Shown piece after piece: positions 19,907 through 32,977 of a DNA stretch of 49,911 bases. The position numbers and the translations under genes were made by a program. Source of the DNA: Smittium culicis (Eukaryota > Kickxellomycota > Harpellomycetes > Harpellales > Legeriomycetaceae). The DNA is taken from the NCBI GenBank assembly GCA_001970855.1, contig LSSN01000153.1, forward strand, positions 1 through 49,911. The letters run 5' to 3'. Under the pieces are notes generated by a model. That model was not told the origin of the DNA. It did not search any database and saw only the letters and a program-made list of their open reading frames with translations. Each line of letters starts with the position of its first letter. The first letter of the stretch is position 1.

Positions 19907-21343
19907 CTAAACATTCCCTTGTTGGATCATAGAGTTAGCGACCTTCAAAAAACCTGCGATGTTCGCCCCAGCTTGGATATCGTCGTTAAATCCAAAATCT
20001 TTTGCAGCTTTTAAGCTTGAATCAAAAATATCCTTCATAATTGAACGAAGTCTCTCTTCAACTTCTTCCTTTGACCACTGTTGGCGTTGGGAATTCTGAA
20101 TCATTTCAAGGCCTGAAACCGCAACTCCTCCAGCATTTGCAGCTTTCCCTGGTGCAAAAAGAACCTTGTTTTTCTTGAAGAAGTTAATTGCTTCGTTGTT
20201 ACATGGTAAATTTGCTCCTTCGAAAACACCCTTTATACCATTCTTAACAAGTGCATTTGCTTCCTGCCCGGTGATCTCACCTTGAGTCGCGCATGGGAAA
20301 GCAAAATCCGCTTTTACCGAGAATGGGTTTTCGTTTGAAAAATACTTGGCCGTTTTTGAATACGAGGTATATTGCTGCAAGATTCCATCATGTGTATTTT
20401 TTAACTCTTTCAAAAAGTCAACATCCTTTTTGGTGAAGCCGTTGGGCTCCAAGATGTACCCATTTGAATCGCTGAGAGTCAAAACTGTCGAGCCAAAATT
20501 TATCAATTTTTCAGCGGTATAGAGTGCAACATTTCCTGACCCTGAAACTACTGATCTATGACCTTTCAATGAGGTTCCGTGGTGATTACAGTAGTATTCT
20601 GAAAAATAAACTAATCCATATCCAGTAGCTTCGGGTCTGATATTTGATCCCCCCCAATTAGTGTCTTTTCCTGTTATGGCGCCATTGAAATGATTAGTAA
20701 GGCGCTTGTACTGCCCAAAAAGATATCCTATTTCACGTCCACCCACATTAATATCTCCCGCTGGGATATCAGTTTCAGGCCCAAGATAACGGTACAACTC
20801 GGTCATGTAAGACTGACAGAATCTCATAACCTCCCCATCAGACCTTCCGTTTGGATCAAAGTCAGAGCCTCCTTTTCCGGCTCCAATCATCAGATTTGTC
20901 AATGAATTTTTGAAAACCTGCTCAAATGCTAGGCTCTTCACAACAGACAAGTTCAAATCCCTGTGGAATCTGAGACCGCCTTTGTAAGGCCCTAGAGCAG
21001 AGTTCATTTGAACACGGTACCCACGGTTAACTACTTGATTTCCATAATCATCAACCCACGATACTCTAAATACTATTTGGCGCTCAGGCTCAACCAATCT
21101 CTCGAATGGCTCAATGTACTGTGGGTACTTGATCATCAAAGGCCCCAACGTGTTCAAAACTTCATCAATTGCCTCCAAGTATTCACGCTCACCGGAATTC
21201 CTAGTGTGAATCGAGCGTCTCAATTCCTCTACTTGATGTTCAGGCGATTTTTTGGTAACCCTCGAGCTGACATCATGGTGAGCCCTGGCTTTAATTTCCA
21301 AGATGCGAGAATAATCACTTGCTTGCTTGACTGAAACTGGCAT
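19907..21343 (-). CDS. NADP-specific glutamate dehydrogenase
   Basis: Intronless, 478 aa. It catalyses reductive amination of 2-oxoglutarate with ammonium and NADPH to glutamate, the main fungal ammonium-assimilation step in the cytosol. Visible signatures: the substrate-site block GPYKGGLRFH (118-127), the catalytic lysine in GAGKGGSDF (K157), the Rossmann loop SGSGNVA (267-273), and SDSNG after the second strand (291-295), where a small or polar residue instead of a terminal acidic one is expected for NADP(H). The closing AAGVAVSG-type block appears as AANAGGVAVSGLEM. The N-terminus is about 25 residues longer than the usual ~450-aa fungal enzyme and is not presequence-like. The first ATG at 21343 is supported because the region from residue 35 on aligns with the conserved N-terminus. 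Confidence 0.96.
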   Translation of the reverse strand: MPVSVKQASDYSRILEIKARAHHDVSSRVTKKSPEHQVEELRRSIHTRNSGEREYLEAIDEVLNTLGPLMIKYPQYIEPFERLVEPERQIVFRVSWVDDYGNQVVNRGYRVQMNSALGPYKGGLRFHRDLNLSVVKSLAFEQVFKNSLTNLMIGAGKGGSDFDPNGRSDGEVMRFCQSYMTELYRYLGPETDIPAGDINVGGREIGYLFGQYKRLTNHFNGAITGKDTNWGGSNIRPEATGYGLVYFSEYYCNHHGTSLKGHRSVVSGSGNVALYTAEKLINFGSTVLTLSDSNGYILEPNGFTKKDVDFLKELKNTHDGILQQYTSYSKTAKYFSNENPFSVKADFAFPCATQGEITGQEANALVKNGIKGVFEGANLPCNNEAINFFKKNKVLFAPGKAANAGGVAVSGLEMIQNSQRQQWSKEEVEERLRSIMKDIFDSSLKAAKDFGFNDDIQAGANIAGFLKVANSMIQQGNV

Positions 21344-22198
21344 TTTTAGTTAATGTACTTATTTGATTTTTTTTTGAATTGTAAATTTTTTCTTTATAAG
21401 TTACCTTAAGTTAATTTTGTTAATCAGTTAAAATTTCTTAAATGATTCTGAGATGGTAGATTTAAATTTTTTTTGGAAATTTGCTGACATTTATAGTTTT
21501 TTTGCAACTGTGTTATATATCTGGAACTACTTAAACTAAAGCGCTAAAGTTTTAATATAATCTTAGTTATTAAAAATTCAAAATAATTTAAACCTATTTA
21601 ATTGTAAACTTAATATCTTAAATTTTAGAAAACAAACTAAAACATTTCCAAGGAAATTAGTATTAAACAGAAAAAATTCTAGGTAAAATACTAACTTATA
21701 AAAATATGCGTAAATCAGGTTTACTCGCTTCTTTTTATTGTGAAAAAAGTGGTTTTAAAATCACTGACAGGAATAATAAAACAAACATGATTACACTATT
21801 CCTGTATTTTATGTACTTTATGCTTGGAAATTTTACTACTTTCACTAATTAACTATTCCCGAAGATTTTAATGGATTTCTTTCAGGCTTATAATTTAATG
21901 TACCATGTAATTAATTTAATATAACATAATAGTAAAAGTGGTCCCATTCATGTAATTTTCTATAATTACTTAAAACTTGATTTAATAAACATAAGGTACA
22001 TCGGACTATGCTTGTTTTCATGAGCGAAAAAAAAAATTAGATAATTTTACATTTAAATATCTATTGTTTATTATTTACAGTTTATCAATTCCCTGATAAA
22101 CATAAAATAAAAAATTTACAAGATCCTTGATTATATATTTCTATGTAAATCTTTCATTTAATTTAGCCCCAAGGAATTTTTTTATATTTTAATGTTTA
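21344..22198. other. Upstream region of the GDH gene
   Basis: AT-rich promoter and spacer sequence without open frames. No GATA-factor cluster or other operator is clear enough to report. Confidence 0.35.
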
Positions 22199-22840
22199 GG
22201 TGATCAAATGAAAGTATTCAAACTTTAGTTTTACTTTACTGTAAAATTAAGCAATCTTAAAATAGCAAATATTTCGCTGATTTATCTATGTAGCTAAAAA
22301 ATTCTATAAAAAATTGTTATTAGCGCTTTAAATACGAATTTTATCAAACAGAAATTTTTTTACTTGTTTGATAATTTTTATAAGATTCTGGATTAAAAGA
22401 AATATACTTATAAATTTCCAAACTGACAAAAAAAAATTATGAAATTAATTAAAATGGATTAAATACTTGATTTTCTTTTTTTATTAACCTTTTCAAAGTA
22501 TATACAAATCATAAAAATATCATTTTTTATTAATTATTTACTTTTGTTTGCTTAGTTGTTCAAAAAAATTTTAAAAATATGCCATTTATTTGAATACGAC
22601 TTGATTTTTCCTATAAAAATATATTTTTGAAGAATAATTTTTGTAGGAAAATAATTATTTACAACTCAATAAGGGAACAAATCCCTTAATTATTTCAGCT
22701 TTTTAACAGTATTTGCTTATATTATAAATATCTTTAATAATTTAAATATAAATAAAATAAGAAAGTAGAATTTTAGCTGAATAATATTAAGATAGATTTG
22801 ATTGATATTAAGGTAGATTTGATTGATATTAAGGTAGATA
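22199..22840 (+). repeat. 642-bp direct repeat, left copy (gap-flanking)
   Basis: From GGTGATCAAATG to GGTAGATA this sequence is repeated base for base at 22948-23589. It ends exactly where the N run begins. Perfect identity in noncoding AT-rich DNA, with one border on an assembly gap, points to unmerged contig ends rather than a biological duplication. Confidence 0.95.
22783..22840 (+). repeat. 21-bp tandem repeat at contig edge
   Basis: Nearly three units of ATATTAAG(G/A)TAGATTTGATTG with 21-bp period run into the N gap. The identical array is at 23532-23589. A longer array here probably broke the assembly. Confidence 0.85.
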
Positions 22841-22947
22841 NNNNNNNNNNNNNNNNNNNNNNNNNNNNNNNNNNNNNNNNNNNNNNNNNNNNNNNNNNNN
22901 NNNNNNNNNNNNNNNNNNNNNNNNNNNNNNNNNNNNNNNNNNNNNNN
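22841..22947. other. Assembly gap (107 N)
   Basis: Run of 107 undetermined bases. Because the left and right flanks are the same 642 bp, the stated gap length is probably not meaningful. Confidence 0.99.
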
Positions 22948-23589
22948 GGTGATCAAATGAAAGTATTCAAACTTTAGTTTTACTTTACTGTAAAATTAAG
23001 CAATCTTAAAATAGCAAATATTTCGCTGATTTATCTATGTAGCTAAAAAATTCTATAAAAAATTGTTATTAGCGCTTTAAATACGAATTTTATCAAACAG
23101 AAATTTTTTTACTTGTTTGATAATTTTTATAAGATTCTGGATTAAAAGAAATATACTTATAAATTTCCAAACTGACAAAAAAAAATTATGAAATTAATTA
23201 AAATGGATTAAATACTTGATTTTCTTTTTTTATTAACCTTTTCAAAGTATATACAAATCATAAAAATATCATTTTTTATTAATTATTTACTTTTGTTTGC
23301 TTAGTTGTTCAAAAAAATTTTAAAAATATGCCATTTATTTGAATACGACTTGATTTTTCCTATAAAAATATATTTTTGAAGAATAATTTTTGTAGGAAAA
23401 TAATTATTTACAACTCAATAAGGGAACAAATCCCTTAATTATTTCAGCTTTTTAACAGTATTTGCTTATATTATAAATATCTTTAATAATTTAAATATAA
23501 ATAAAATAAGAAAGTAGAATTTTAGCTGAATAATATTAAGATAGATTTGATTGATATTAAGGTAGATTTGATTGATATTAAGGTAGATA
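22948..23589 (+). repeat. 642-bp direct repeat, right copy
   Basis: Identical to 22199-22840. After this copy the sequence continues into unique DNA at CGAATAACATTC. Confidence 0.95.
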
Positions 23590-23781
23590 CGAATAACATT
23601 CTAATTACGTGACATGAAATTCATTAATGAAGATACGCTACTTATGAAATAAAATTTTAAATAAAAAATTGATGACTAACTGGATCTTATTCATAATAAC
23701 ATATTTATTTTAAGAACTTAGTTTTTTATCAAATTGCATTTGAAAAAACTAGCATAAATTTTGTTTTTTAGTTATCTTTAT

Positions 23782-23979
23782 TTAACCCTTTCTAGAGACA
23801 GCATTATATAACTTTATTTAAAAACATAATTGGAAATGTTAAAAAAAGCTATTAGTTATTGGATACATTATAATAAATGTCCAATGAAATATAAAAATTT
23901 CATACTAGTCTATCAGCTTTTCATTTTTCTTGATATTTTTGATAGTTCAAATAATTACAAATGCTCTTTAAAGGATTAA
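23782..23979 (+). mobile_element. piggyBac-like MITE, copy I (decayed)
   Basis: 198 bp, starting TTAACCCTTTCTAGAGACAG and ending AAATGCTCTTTAAAGGATTAA. The ends and length match the family. The interior is strongly diverged. Confidence 0.55.
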
Positions 23980-25952
23980 TTATGCTGTCTTTAAACACAA
24001 AGAATAAAATTTAGATTTTTCGTTATAAATTAAATTAGCTAATAAATAATCATGAAAAATATTCTCGTAAGATATTTTAATTTAATTAAATACATTGAAA
24101 GCCTATTTTTTTTTTTTTGACATAATATTTTTTTATAAAAAAAAAGCTATGATATGCGAATAAAAATTAAACTATAACTTTAAAAAATAACCATTTTATT
24201 TGCATTATTTTCTGACGATTTATTTGAATTACTGTTAACTAAAATAACCTCTCATATTAATATCAACACGATTTATTTATTAATTATTATTATAATTTAA
24301 AAAATTAACTTATGTTTTTCCTTTAATTTCCTTATAAATTTAAATATCTTAATCTATAAATTAAGGTTAAAATTTTTTAATTTAATCCAAAAATATTTTT
24401 ATCATTTGTTTTTTTCTAGTATATATATTCTTGGTGCTTAAAATTAAAGACAAATTTTAATTTAATATCTTTACTATAAAATTTTTAATTTATTTTACAA
24501 TATTATTCATTTTATATTTTATATTTAAATGATGCGAGATTTACTAAATCGTACATTATCTACAAATACTTGAAATAATAAAAAATATTATATCTGAAAA
24601 ATGTTCCATATATTTATTAGTAGAATAACTTGATTTATAATAAATAAAATTTCTCTTTAAAATTAATATTCTATATTTTAGTTACTCGGAGATAATCGTA
24701 TTAAAAATAAGCACTATCATTGGATTTATCTATAACAAAAAATTTCAAAAGATAAAAATTTTTTATAATTTCGTTGAAAATTACAAATTAGAAAAATTAA
24801 ATTAATAAATTTATTTAATTATATGAGCTTAAAAAATTCAAAATTCAAAATTCAACTTTTAAGTTTATTTATATACGAGTTTTAAGGCTTAATCATTTTA
24901 CCTGTGCTTTATATTTAAATATTTTATGTATTAAATATTTCAAAATAGATCAAATAATATAGAACTGAAAGGGTATTTAAATATGAAATTCTAAGTTGAG
25001 AGAAAAAATCAGATCTATATTTTTTATTTTAATAAAATTATCTATTTTTAGATAATTATATTATTTTCATGTATATAATTCGTTATATATTTTAGCGTTG
25101 AACAAGTTTCTTTTTCTTTCTCTATTCATTTTTTTTTCTTTTATAAATAGTTCAGTAGCATTTTTTTGGCTAACTATTAGTTTATCTTATATTTATTATA
25201 TATAATATTATTCTAGATTGAATTTTGATCTCTTATAATTCACAAATTAATCAGAAATAATTTATGAAATGTATCATATTATGAAGGAAAAATAAACAAT
25301 TTTTGACATTTATTTATATGCTTTTATATTATACAAACATAATTATTTTTATTCTTTTGAATAAACTTTTAAAATAATATAGCTTTAAATTAGTTTAATA
25401 AACTGATTTTAAAAGTATTCGGGTATAAATAATGATTGTACTAACTTATATTTTCATTTAATATATGTATATATATTCCTAAAATAAACAATCATTCTAA
25501 GAGCGGCTATAAAAATATTGCTGTTTTTAGTATTTTTATTAAATTGGTAAATTAAATGGGATATTTTTAGCCCAGAAACTGATTTTATATAAAATTAGAT
25601 CTTTTTATTCTAGTTAAATAAACTTTATTTTCTAATCACTAAAAAAAATAATAGATATTTCAACATAGACGAATTAATTTAAATAAATCTTACCTTATCA
25701 ATAAAATATTGAGAATTTAAATTTTCACTAATGCAAGTTTTAATAAGTTCAAATCACCTTATTCACACAATAATTATTCAAATTTCATGGATACTATCTC
25801 ATCAGTATTAAAATAAAATAAAATAGTTTTAAAGTTATATATAACTAATAATTTTGATTTTAAAAAAACCAATAATCAAATTTTTATAATTTTAGCTAAA
25901 TTTCTTTAATTATATAATGCATTAAACATGTATGTAATAAATAGTGAAATAT

Positions 25953-25953
<1 letters not shown>

Positions 25954-25988
<35 letters not shown>
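25954..25988 (+). repeat. (ATA)n microsatellite
   Basis: About 11 uninterrupted ATA units within the AT-rich desert. Confidence 0.9.
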
Positions 25989-25989
<1 letters not shown>

Positions 25990-28900
25990 CTCTATAAAAT
26001 GATAAAAAAATTCACGTTATTGATAGTTACATTTTTTTAAAATCTTCTTGACTCTGAATTTTTAGGTTTTATTTGGGGTTTTTATCCCTTTTTGGAATTT
26101 ATTCATAGCTTAAATCTAATGAAATGACTGTTAATTTTCTTTTAGAATTTTTTTAACGGTTACAGTTATTAAATTTGTGTTAATAATATGTAATACCGGT
26201 GAAATAATTAGCTATTTTGAATAAAAAATTTCTAGTTTTTATTTTCCAAATATCAATATTTTAATGGGGTATTTTAAAATCTAATATATAGTCTCATGAA
26301 TTATTATCATATTATATGATATAATTAATATAATTTTAGAATTTTTAAATAGATTTTATTTTAGTAAGTTAATAAAATAAATGGTAATATCAGGGAAATA
26401 TATTAAATTGTTTTCATTTTATCTTATTCAAACTTATTCTCAATTTTAAAATTTAATTTATACAAATTAATTGCTTGTTAAAATTAATTGGCACTTTTCG
26501 TGATAAAAATTACTACTTTATCTATTTCTTTATATTTTAAATTGATTAATTAACAAATATATTAGCGAAATAAATATAAAAATCATATGTCGGCTTCATA
26601 AATAGAATTAAACACTAATTAGTATGATAAATGCTTTATTTTAACATTTATTAAATGATTTTATTTTTTTGATATTATAAGTTTTATACAAGATTTAAAA
26701 CTTTTAATGAAAGTATATATGGCTATTTTTAGACTCTGAATTTTTTAAAAATTATCTATCTGCTATATAAATTTATTTTTTGCATAAAACATGGGTCAAT
26801 TATATAATATAAATTGTATAAAAGCTATTCGTTATTAAGTACATGGTATAGTTATCTATTTGTTTTCCAGGTTTTTTTTTAGATAATTATTATAAATAAT
26901 TATATATATTTATCTATGTCATTTGTAATTCTTTAAAAATAAAAATATAATTTGCATTAATACTTTTGCTCAATTTTTTAATTTTTTTTACTAAATATTT
27001 CAAATTTCATAATAAAAAATTGTTTTGGTATAATAATTTAGATATTTAAACTTCTTTTTTTTTAATAATTATCTTGGTTCAGAAAGCTCTTTAAATACTA
27101 TTTAAAATTAATCCCATAACAATGACAAAATTTTAAATATAATTTAATTCGATTATCAATTATTTGGTTCTTTTTCATATTTACATGTTTTCAGAATCCT
27201 ATTCTGTGATATATTTATTATACACCAAGAATTTACACTGAATATTTATATGAACTTATTGGAGGTGAACCAATTTTATAAACTATATTAATTAAATTTA
27301 TATCATAAAACTACTTTATCTTTATTCTATAGATTATTTTCTTTCTGAAACGATAGATTTTCAATCTATGTTATATCAGCAGATTATTGAAGAACCTCAT
27401 TTATGTTGTTAATATCTTTAAATAGTGCATTTGAATTGTATTTATTCTAACTTACCATCTCTATTTATAATAATGAGATTACAGAGATATGAATATCCTC
27501 CTATATTTTAAAATGATTGATTAAAATTTTCGACTTCAAATCAGTCACTTTTTTACACAAATTTTTTTACTTTAAACATATTAAATATATCAATCTTGTA
27601 TTAATTTATGAATATTACGCTTTATCAATGCTAATTTCGGCTAAATTATCCACGATCTTAACTTTACTTATTTTTACTGATTGTATTCTCTGGTAAATTT
27701 AGAAAAATTATATTATGTCTTTATTAACTTTCTGCGCTTTTTAAATAATTTTTCATCACTATATTAGAGATAAGTTTTCTAAAGTTATAATTTTGATATA
27801 TTATGAATTGGATCTAATATTGGAATACTATTCGATAATTTGAATAAAAAAAATTCAGAGTTGGTAAGCGATTTAATTATTCCCGAAATAGATTTTAGAC
27901 GAAAATAAATTGATTAATCATTTTTAAATCTGATACTAGGTACTTGGTTTTGTTATTTATAGTCCTTTTTATATTTATCTAATAATTTTTCTTTCTACAT
28001 TCATTTAAATAATTTTTTTATCACTTACAGAATATACTTGTATACATAAATTTTATATTTAGTTAATAATAATCATTGAATATTGAAATAAATTAAAAAT
28101 ATTGAAATATTATTATTTTTCAACATTACAATTTTAAATTTATGATTTTAAATATCATTCGTTTAATTTTAACTAATTTTTATTTTATTTAAAATTTATT
28201 ATAGTTCTAATATTGCCATTTTGGTGATTTATTTAAATATTTATATAGATTTAATAAAAAATAGATCGGCATATGAATTGAAAGAACCTAGTTTTAAATA
28301 TGAGAAAGCTAAATATATATTTTTAAAATTAGAATAAATATTAATTCCAGGAAAAAAATCAAATCAAAATCATAATAATTTATTTGTTAATAATTATAGA
28401 ATAAAAATATATTTTATATAATTAAAACAGTATTTATATCAATAATTTAAATACTTTTTTAATTATTTAGCGAATTATAATGAAATTAAAATAAGCTATA
28501 TAATTTACAAAATTTTCATTATAATTATTTTAATAATTTTAAAAGATAATAAGAGTAATGATTCTTGAGATTAATTATTAAAAACAGGTGACTTTGAAAA
28601 TATATTTTATACATAATGAAAGATATTTAACTTATTGACCACTTAGTAAGAGAAAAAATGAAAATTTTTTAGAAATTCAATATAAATAATATTAGAACTA
28701 TAAATTGGTTTTATTTGAAATCTTTATAATATTTAAATATTAATTTTAATATTAATAATGAATTTATAGATCATTAACTTATAAAGTTTTTAATTTATTT
28801 CTTGAATAACTTTCTGAAAGTTAAAAAGTATAAATATGTATTTTATTAAATATATATTAATAAGTATAAAAACTAAGATGATAAATATGATATATGATAA

Positions 28901-31479
28901 TATTAAGATCAATATATGAGTATTTAAGTAATAAATTTTCATTAAAATATTCAAAGAGGATGTTAAATCCTCACTAATATGATAAAATTGTCTATTTTAA
29001 ATATAATTGACTAATTTTTTATTTCTATACTTAGCCTATTCATTTACATGAATTCTAAAATTATACAAATGTGAGCTGTATCAGGCTATTAACATCGTGA
29101 AAAAAAATTTTCAAAGCTAAAATTCAATTAGAATATGAATCTAAAAAATTTCAAGATATTTTATAAAATACGAGTTTAAATTAAAAAATCATTGTCATTA
29201 AAATGTTTATTTGGTTTAAAATATTGATAGTATCTATTAAAAAATCCTAAAAAAATTTAACTTGACATACTAAAAAAATTATATTATTAAATTCTGATAA
29301 CAGATCTTCATTGCAAAAGTTTTATGGTAAAAATACATGATATTTTATTTTCAATAAAATAATGTTTCACAAGTTCTAATAATTAAATAGCTAATATTAT
29401 TGGAGGGTTTTTCCTTTCGGTATGCCCTTTCTTCCTAAGAACAATAGGAAAAATCGAATTTTTCGGAGCTTCATCGATCTGGTTTTTTTTTTTCAAGTGT
29501 AGATATATTTATGTTAGTCATTTTATTTAGATAATTTGTTATACTAATATTAGAAATAAGACTTAAAGTTGTAATCAAAGAAAACAGTTTTTTTTTATTT
29601 TTTTATTTTTTTTAAGAATTACACTAATTAAAATGTGCTTTAGAGGTATGAGCTAATCAAAAATAGTGGATGAAGTAAGAAGATATATACTGTGAGTAGT
29701 TATTTAAGTATAAAAAGTAAATAATTAATTTTATTTAAATTTTGAGACACTCGGGAAAATATTTTAGCATCTAATTTTTCGGTGCACATCATATTGATAA
29801 CGATCTTGCTTTTGGCTATTATACTTATTTATTAATTTTTTTGTTATAGTTTTTTTTATTTCTTAATAAATTTTCCTATTATAGATTTAAGTCTAAAATT
29901 TATCTATTTCAATCAAAAAATAGATATCAATTGCTCTTTATATTCTCTTTATGAAATTTTCCTTTGGAATTTTTTTTTATTATTTTTATAAGTTAGTCCA
30001 ATTAAATCATTATTAAAGGAACCTACCAATAAGACTTTCATAATAAATTTAAAAACAAAATTTAAATTACCTCCACATATATCTCACAAATAAAAAAACG
30101 GTAAAATAAGAAGTAAAAATTTTTGAAAAAAATAATTTCATGATAAGTATTTTGAAAATATTCAAATTAGATGTGAGAGTACAAAAAATACATATCTGAA
30201 TACAGAAATTTACAAAAATTTTCATTTAAACACAAATATGTATTTTCGCGAGTATAAAAAAAATAGTTTAATTTATACATTAAAATTAAAATATTCCTGC
30301 TATTATTACAATCTTGAACATAAAGATAATAATTTAATAGAACAAAATAGCAATTTTTTATAGAAAATGAGTCTTTTAACACTTTAATATATTATAATAC
30401 ATGAATTTTAATAAATAATATGGGGGATTAAATGAAAAGAGATAACAAAATGAAAACTCTATAAAACATTACTCAGCTAGAAAGGATATATAAATTAAGA
30501 ATAATTTGTCGAAATTCGAATATCAAATTTTACTTAAAGCTCTGATATTATCAATAAATTTTATTCCGTTATATAAAAAACAGTTTTACCTAGATTAAAA
30601 AATTAAAAAATAGTAAATTAGTTAAAATTACCTTTAAATATCAAAAAAGATTAAAATTGATTGTTTTTTCATTTTATTTAATATTTTGTATAATCAAAGT
30701 GCCCATATTATCTTATAGGTCGTATGATAATAATAATCGAAACGAATTATTTGAATCGATAGTCGACCAGAGATTAAATAAAGAATTAGTTAATCGGAAT
30801 CTAAAAATATAACACATATTATATAAAATTAATGAAATTTAGAATTGATAATACGTTCTTTCACCATTAATAGAGGTTTCCTTCATTACTTATTTGAGTT
30901 TATTTTATTTATTATTTTAATTGGTTTTTATTTATTAAAGCCCCAAAAAATTAAGTTATTCAGAAAAAATACTGAATTTTAGAGTCAAACTTAATATTAT
31001 TAGTAAAAAAATAATATTTAAATTAGGTTCAATTGATACACAGGGCATCTAAAAATAAAATTATCTTTTTATCTAAATTAAAAATTTAATACCTTTATGT
31101 TATTTTTTTTTGGTTCTCTATTTATTTGTACCTCAAATGTACTTTTAGGCTACTATAATTTTTTTTTTTCAGCAAGTATGTGAATCATAATAAACTCTCG
31201 AACTATCATAATTATTTGAACTATCGCTCTTTAACAAAATCCGATTTACAAGAAAGCTAAAATATTTTTTTCATAAAAAGAACCCCTTATCTCTCTTTCT
31301 ACGAATGATAGTTTCAAGCCTCTTTGATTAAGTTTCATATATTATTATCTACATTATAGGTTCCATTATATCTTGGCATGGTTTTTTTATTTTTTTTTTC
31401 TTTTCCCAGTTCTATAATTTAAAACTCTCACTTACATTTAAAGAAAAAATTTTCTTTTTTCTTTTGAGAATCTTATTTT

Positions 31480-32330
31480 ATTTTTTTGGATGGTTTCTAC
31501 TTCTCTACAAACGACACACATCGATGGAAGATTTGCTTGGAGTTCATTATAAAGGGGTTTTAAAGACATTAAATAGCCAAGACAGTAACCCTTATATGAT
31601 TAGAATCTTCCCTAAAGGCCACATATGAAATTTATTCATGGTTTTTCCAACCAACAATAACTATTTCCACAAGATTTAGAGGTTTAATAATGTAAGGCAC
31701 GATTGTTCTTTGCAAAAGCTTCATCTACTTGGGATGGCGAATAAAATAATAACATATGAAAATAAATTCTATTTTAAGTATTTCTTTACAGATATCCATT
31801 GAAAAGCGCTTCCAATATCACAATTATTATTTTTAGGCTTTCAAATAAGCTTAAAGTATTTTAATGAGCCTTAAAACTAAAATAGAAATTTTTCCTGTTG
31901 TAGGAAAAAATATGGATATTTTGTCAACTCCTCAACGCCTACCAAAATTTACTGTTATATATTATCTAAACAGGTTAATAGATTTATTAAATCGATATCC
32001 CAGAAACAAAAAAACTTTGATATCGAAGATTTCTCTATAAATTTTATGTTAGGCCTCTTCAATTAATAAGTTTGGCAATATAATCAAGATTTTATATTAT
32101 TTTTCACTTCTCAATATAACATTTGGCACAATTACACATCTTTCATTCATTTCTAGACTGGCAAAAACGAGAAATGGCCTTCAATATCTAAAATTTGCTT
32201 CAGTTAGGCATATAAATTGTCTACATTAAATAAAGAAAATGCTATTAATATTATTTTTTTCTCTTCTATAAAGATCACCATTAATCACAAAAATTTTTTT
32301 CTGTCATCTAGCCTCAGAACTGACTTCTCT
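31480..32330 (-). pseudogene. Ty3/gypsy integrase relic
   Basis: Minus-strand frames, broken by many stops and shifts, show an RCVIVPNVILRSEK-like stretch (around 32120-32170) that matches the 'R.VVP..LR..IL' region before the integrase zinc finger. Around 31960-32030 a RYQSFFVSGIS-like stretch matches '(R)YYWPGM'. Around 31540-31720 remnants of the C-terminal part of the catalytic core can be traced. It is placed downstream of RNase H as expected for Ty3 order (PR-RT-RH-IN). Exact limits are uncertain. Confidence 0.5.
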
Positions 32331-32573
32331 TCCATACATTAAAAATTATTACTGTATTCTAAAGTGCATTTTTGATTAAATACATTGGCTCCTATTGCTA
32401 TTTTTGCTATTTTTGAAAGCCTACGTAAATACTATGCTGCCTCATTTTCTTTTCCGCTTTGTTAAAATATTATAAATCTTAGTTCATATAAAATAGTATC
32501 AATCTAGATAATCTTACGATTGGCGCTATTATATTTTAAATTCTTGTAACGGCGCTATTATATGTGAAATATT

Positions 32574-32790
32574 TGAATTCAGTCGATAAAAATGACTCAT
32601 TATGTGTTTTATCGCATTTAAAACCGCTAGTGCTTCTCTCTCATAAGAATAATACCTTGTTTCTGTATCGATAAGATCCTAAGAATAATAGGTTAGAGGT
32701 ATATTGCATCCTTTATCATTTTCATGTACACGTACCCCGCCTTCAAAATAAGACGATACATCTGTAGACAAAACGAACTGAATTTTAAAT
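32574..32790 (-). pseudogene. Ty3/gypsy RNase H relic
   Basis: One frame reads FVLSTDVSSYFEGGVRV, then IPLTYYS, one stop codon, and RYYSYEREALAVLNAIKH. This is the standard Ty3/gypsy RNase H series 'F.(L)TDAS..G.G.VL..PI.Y.S..L...E..Y...E.E.LAV..A...'. About 72 codons with a single stop make this the best-preserved piece of the relic. Confidence 0.85.
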
Positions 32791-32977
32791 CCCGTGTTAT
32801 ACATAATTCGAGTTTATAATAGCAAATTATTTATTTAATATATAGATTCATTTCATTTTTTAGTCCAATTGAAAACTTAGTTACTCAGTTAATTTTTTAA
32901 TTGGCTCCATTGTTTTTGAATAACTTGAGATGAATCTTATAAAATAAGATCAAAAAAATATAAATGATCTAAACTAG

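Larger units (their letters stand above)
23590..31480. other. Gene desert of extreme AT content
   Basis: About 7.9 kb dominated by A/T homopolymers and short TAAT/TTTA words, with no open frame showing a motif. It contains MITE I, an (ATA)n microsatellite at 25954-25988, and an isolated GC-richer patch at about 29398-29480 that I cannot identify. It may be decayed repeat DNA or heterochromatin; this is inference. Confidence 0.5.

Noticed and set aside
22199..23589. Genuine recent tandem duplication
   Set aside because: Total identity of the copies, ending exactly at the N run, is better explained by unmerged contig ends; kept only as an assembly finding.
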